From NCBI GenBank assembly GCA_039700805.1, contig JBCAZE010000173.1:1-6217 (forward strand): a stretch of 6,217 bases of DNA, read 5' to 3'. The position numbers were made by a program, and so were the translations under genes. The notes beneath the pieces were generated by a model, which saw only the letters and a list, made by a program, of their open reading frames with translations, searched no databases and was not told the DNA's origin. Position 1 is the stretch's first letter. Every line of letters begins with the position of its first letter. Positions 5,716 to 6,217 of the stretch are shown one piece after another. This stretch comes from CALBPI01 sp039700805 (GTDB lineage: Bacteria; Pseudomonadota; Gammaproteobacteria; Steroidobacterales; Woeseiaceae).

Positions 5716-6217
5716 TTAGGGATTTTCAGCGTTCTCTGCAACCTGAGGCAGCGGCTTTCCGGGCCGCCAGTCGGGGACCACAACACCGAGAGAGATGATC
5801 ATCTTGAGCGCTTCCTCGACTTCCATATCGAGTACCACGGCCTCATCGGCGGGTACCATAATGATGAAGCCAGAAGTCGGGTTGGGCGTGGTCGGCACGA
5901 AGGTACAGATCATCTCTTTGCCGGTCCGTGCCTGGACCTCGCCGAGATCAGTCGATGTCTGGAATGCAAGACTCCAAACGCCCTCGCGAGGATATTGAAT
6001 CAGCAATACGCGTTTGAAAGATTCCCCATTGGGTGAGAACACCACTTCGGCGAAATTCTTGACGGCTGAGTAAACCGTTCTGACCAAAGGTACCCGGTTC
6101 AATAATTGCTCGGTCGCGGCGACCAGTCGCTTGCCCACGATATTCGCCGTCAACAAACCGGTTAGCAGCAAGATTAGAACCGTGACGATCGCGCCAAGCC
6201 CAGGGATCTCTCCCAGG
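5716..6217 (-). CDS. DUF502 family membrane protein, C-terminal 166 residues (5' end outside)
   Basis: The frame is open from the window edge to the TAA at 5716. The visible protein begins LGEIPGLGAIVTVLILLLTG, a glycine-rich turn followed by a hydrophobic membrane helix. It continues with GKRLVAATEQLLNRVPLVRT and the diagnostic DUF502 (PF04367) stretches VYSAVKNFAEVVFS, LLIQYPREGVWSLAF, CTFVPTTPNPTSGFIIMVP and the ending EEALKMIISLGVVVP. In complete members an N-terminal cytoplasmic start and a first membrane helix precede this, so roughly 35-60 residues are missing. A TTG at 6171 could be mistaken for the start, but the upstream residues clearly belong to the family. The function is unknown; members are inner-membrane proteins often encoded just before aspS in proteobacteria. 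The operon promoter must lie beyond the right edge. Confidence 0.93.
   Translation of the reverse strand, partial: LGEIPGLGAIVTVLILLLTGLLTANIVGKRLVAATEQLLNRVPLVRTVYSAVKNFAEVVFSPNGESFKRVLLIQYPREGVWSLAFQTSTDLGEVQARTGKEMICTFVPTTPNPTSGFIIMVPADEAVVLDMEVEEALKMIISLGVVVPDWRPGKPLPQVAENAENP

Overview
The window looks like chromosomal DNA of a gammaproteobacterium with moderately high GC (hand counts of about 58% inside mutS). MutS aligns closely with the E. coli protein as I remember it. The aspartyl-tRNA synthetase resembles the Pseudomonas enzyme down to its C-terminal tail. DUF502 directly upstream of aspS is a familiar proteobacterial arrangement. The genus cannot be fixed from this sequence alone. 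A run of exactly 100 N shows that this is a scaffolded draft assembly.

Left edge (1-327): the minus strand carries the N-terminal 43 codons of a YopX-family protein, typical of prophages and other mobile DNA, running off the window. It is divergent from mutS. The AT-richer stretch between them holds operator-like short repeats, including three TAGTRAC words spaced exactly 11 bp apart. This is not the usual pncC/cinA-recA neighbourhood of mutS. It marks either the border of an accessory element or an assembly join.

Centre left (328-2709, plus strand): mutS, the mismatch-recognition ATPase. It is interrupted by the 100-N gap, which by alignment stands for roughly 320 bp and hides the Walker A loop. 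The gene is probably intact in the organism.

Middle (2710-3180): a 471-bp convergent intergenic region with no convincing gene but several repeats. It holds a perfect 22-bp inverted repeat and two direct copies (59/61 identical, 108 bp apart) of a 62-bp imperfect palindrome. In the first copy every unpaired position of the plus-strand RNA is an A-G mismatch.

Right (3181-6217, minus strand): an apparent operon read right to left, made of DUF502 membrane protein (5' end outside the window), aspS, and an alpha/beta-hydrolase-fold protein that starts one base after the aspS stop. AspRS carries the His30/Gly81 pair seen in non-discriminating enzymes, which suggests that Asn-tRNA(Asn) is made through GatCAB. 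The hydrolase-like protein has Gly where the nucleophilic serine should be and Gln where the HG-motif histidine should be, so it may be catalytically dead. I see no new multi-gene system. The most interesting points are the hairpin repeats, the degenerate hydrolase and the YopX/mutS junction.
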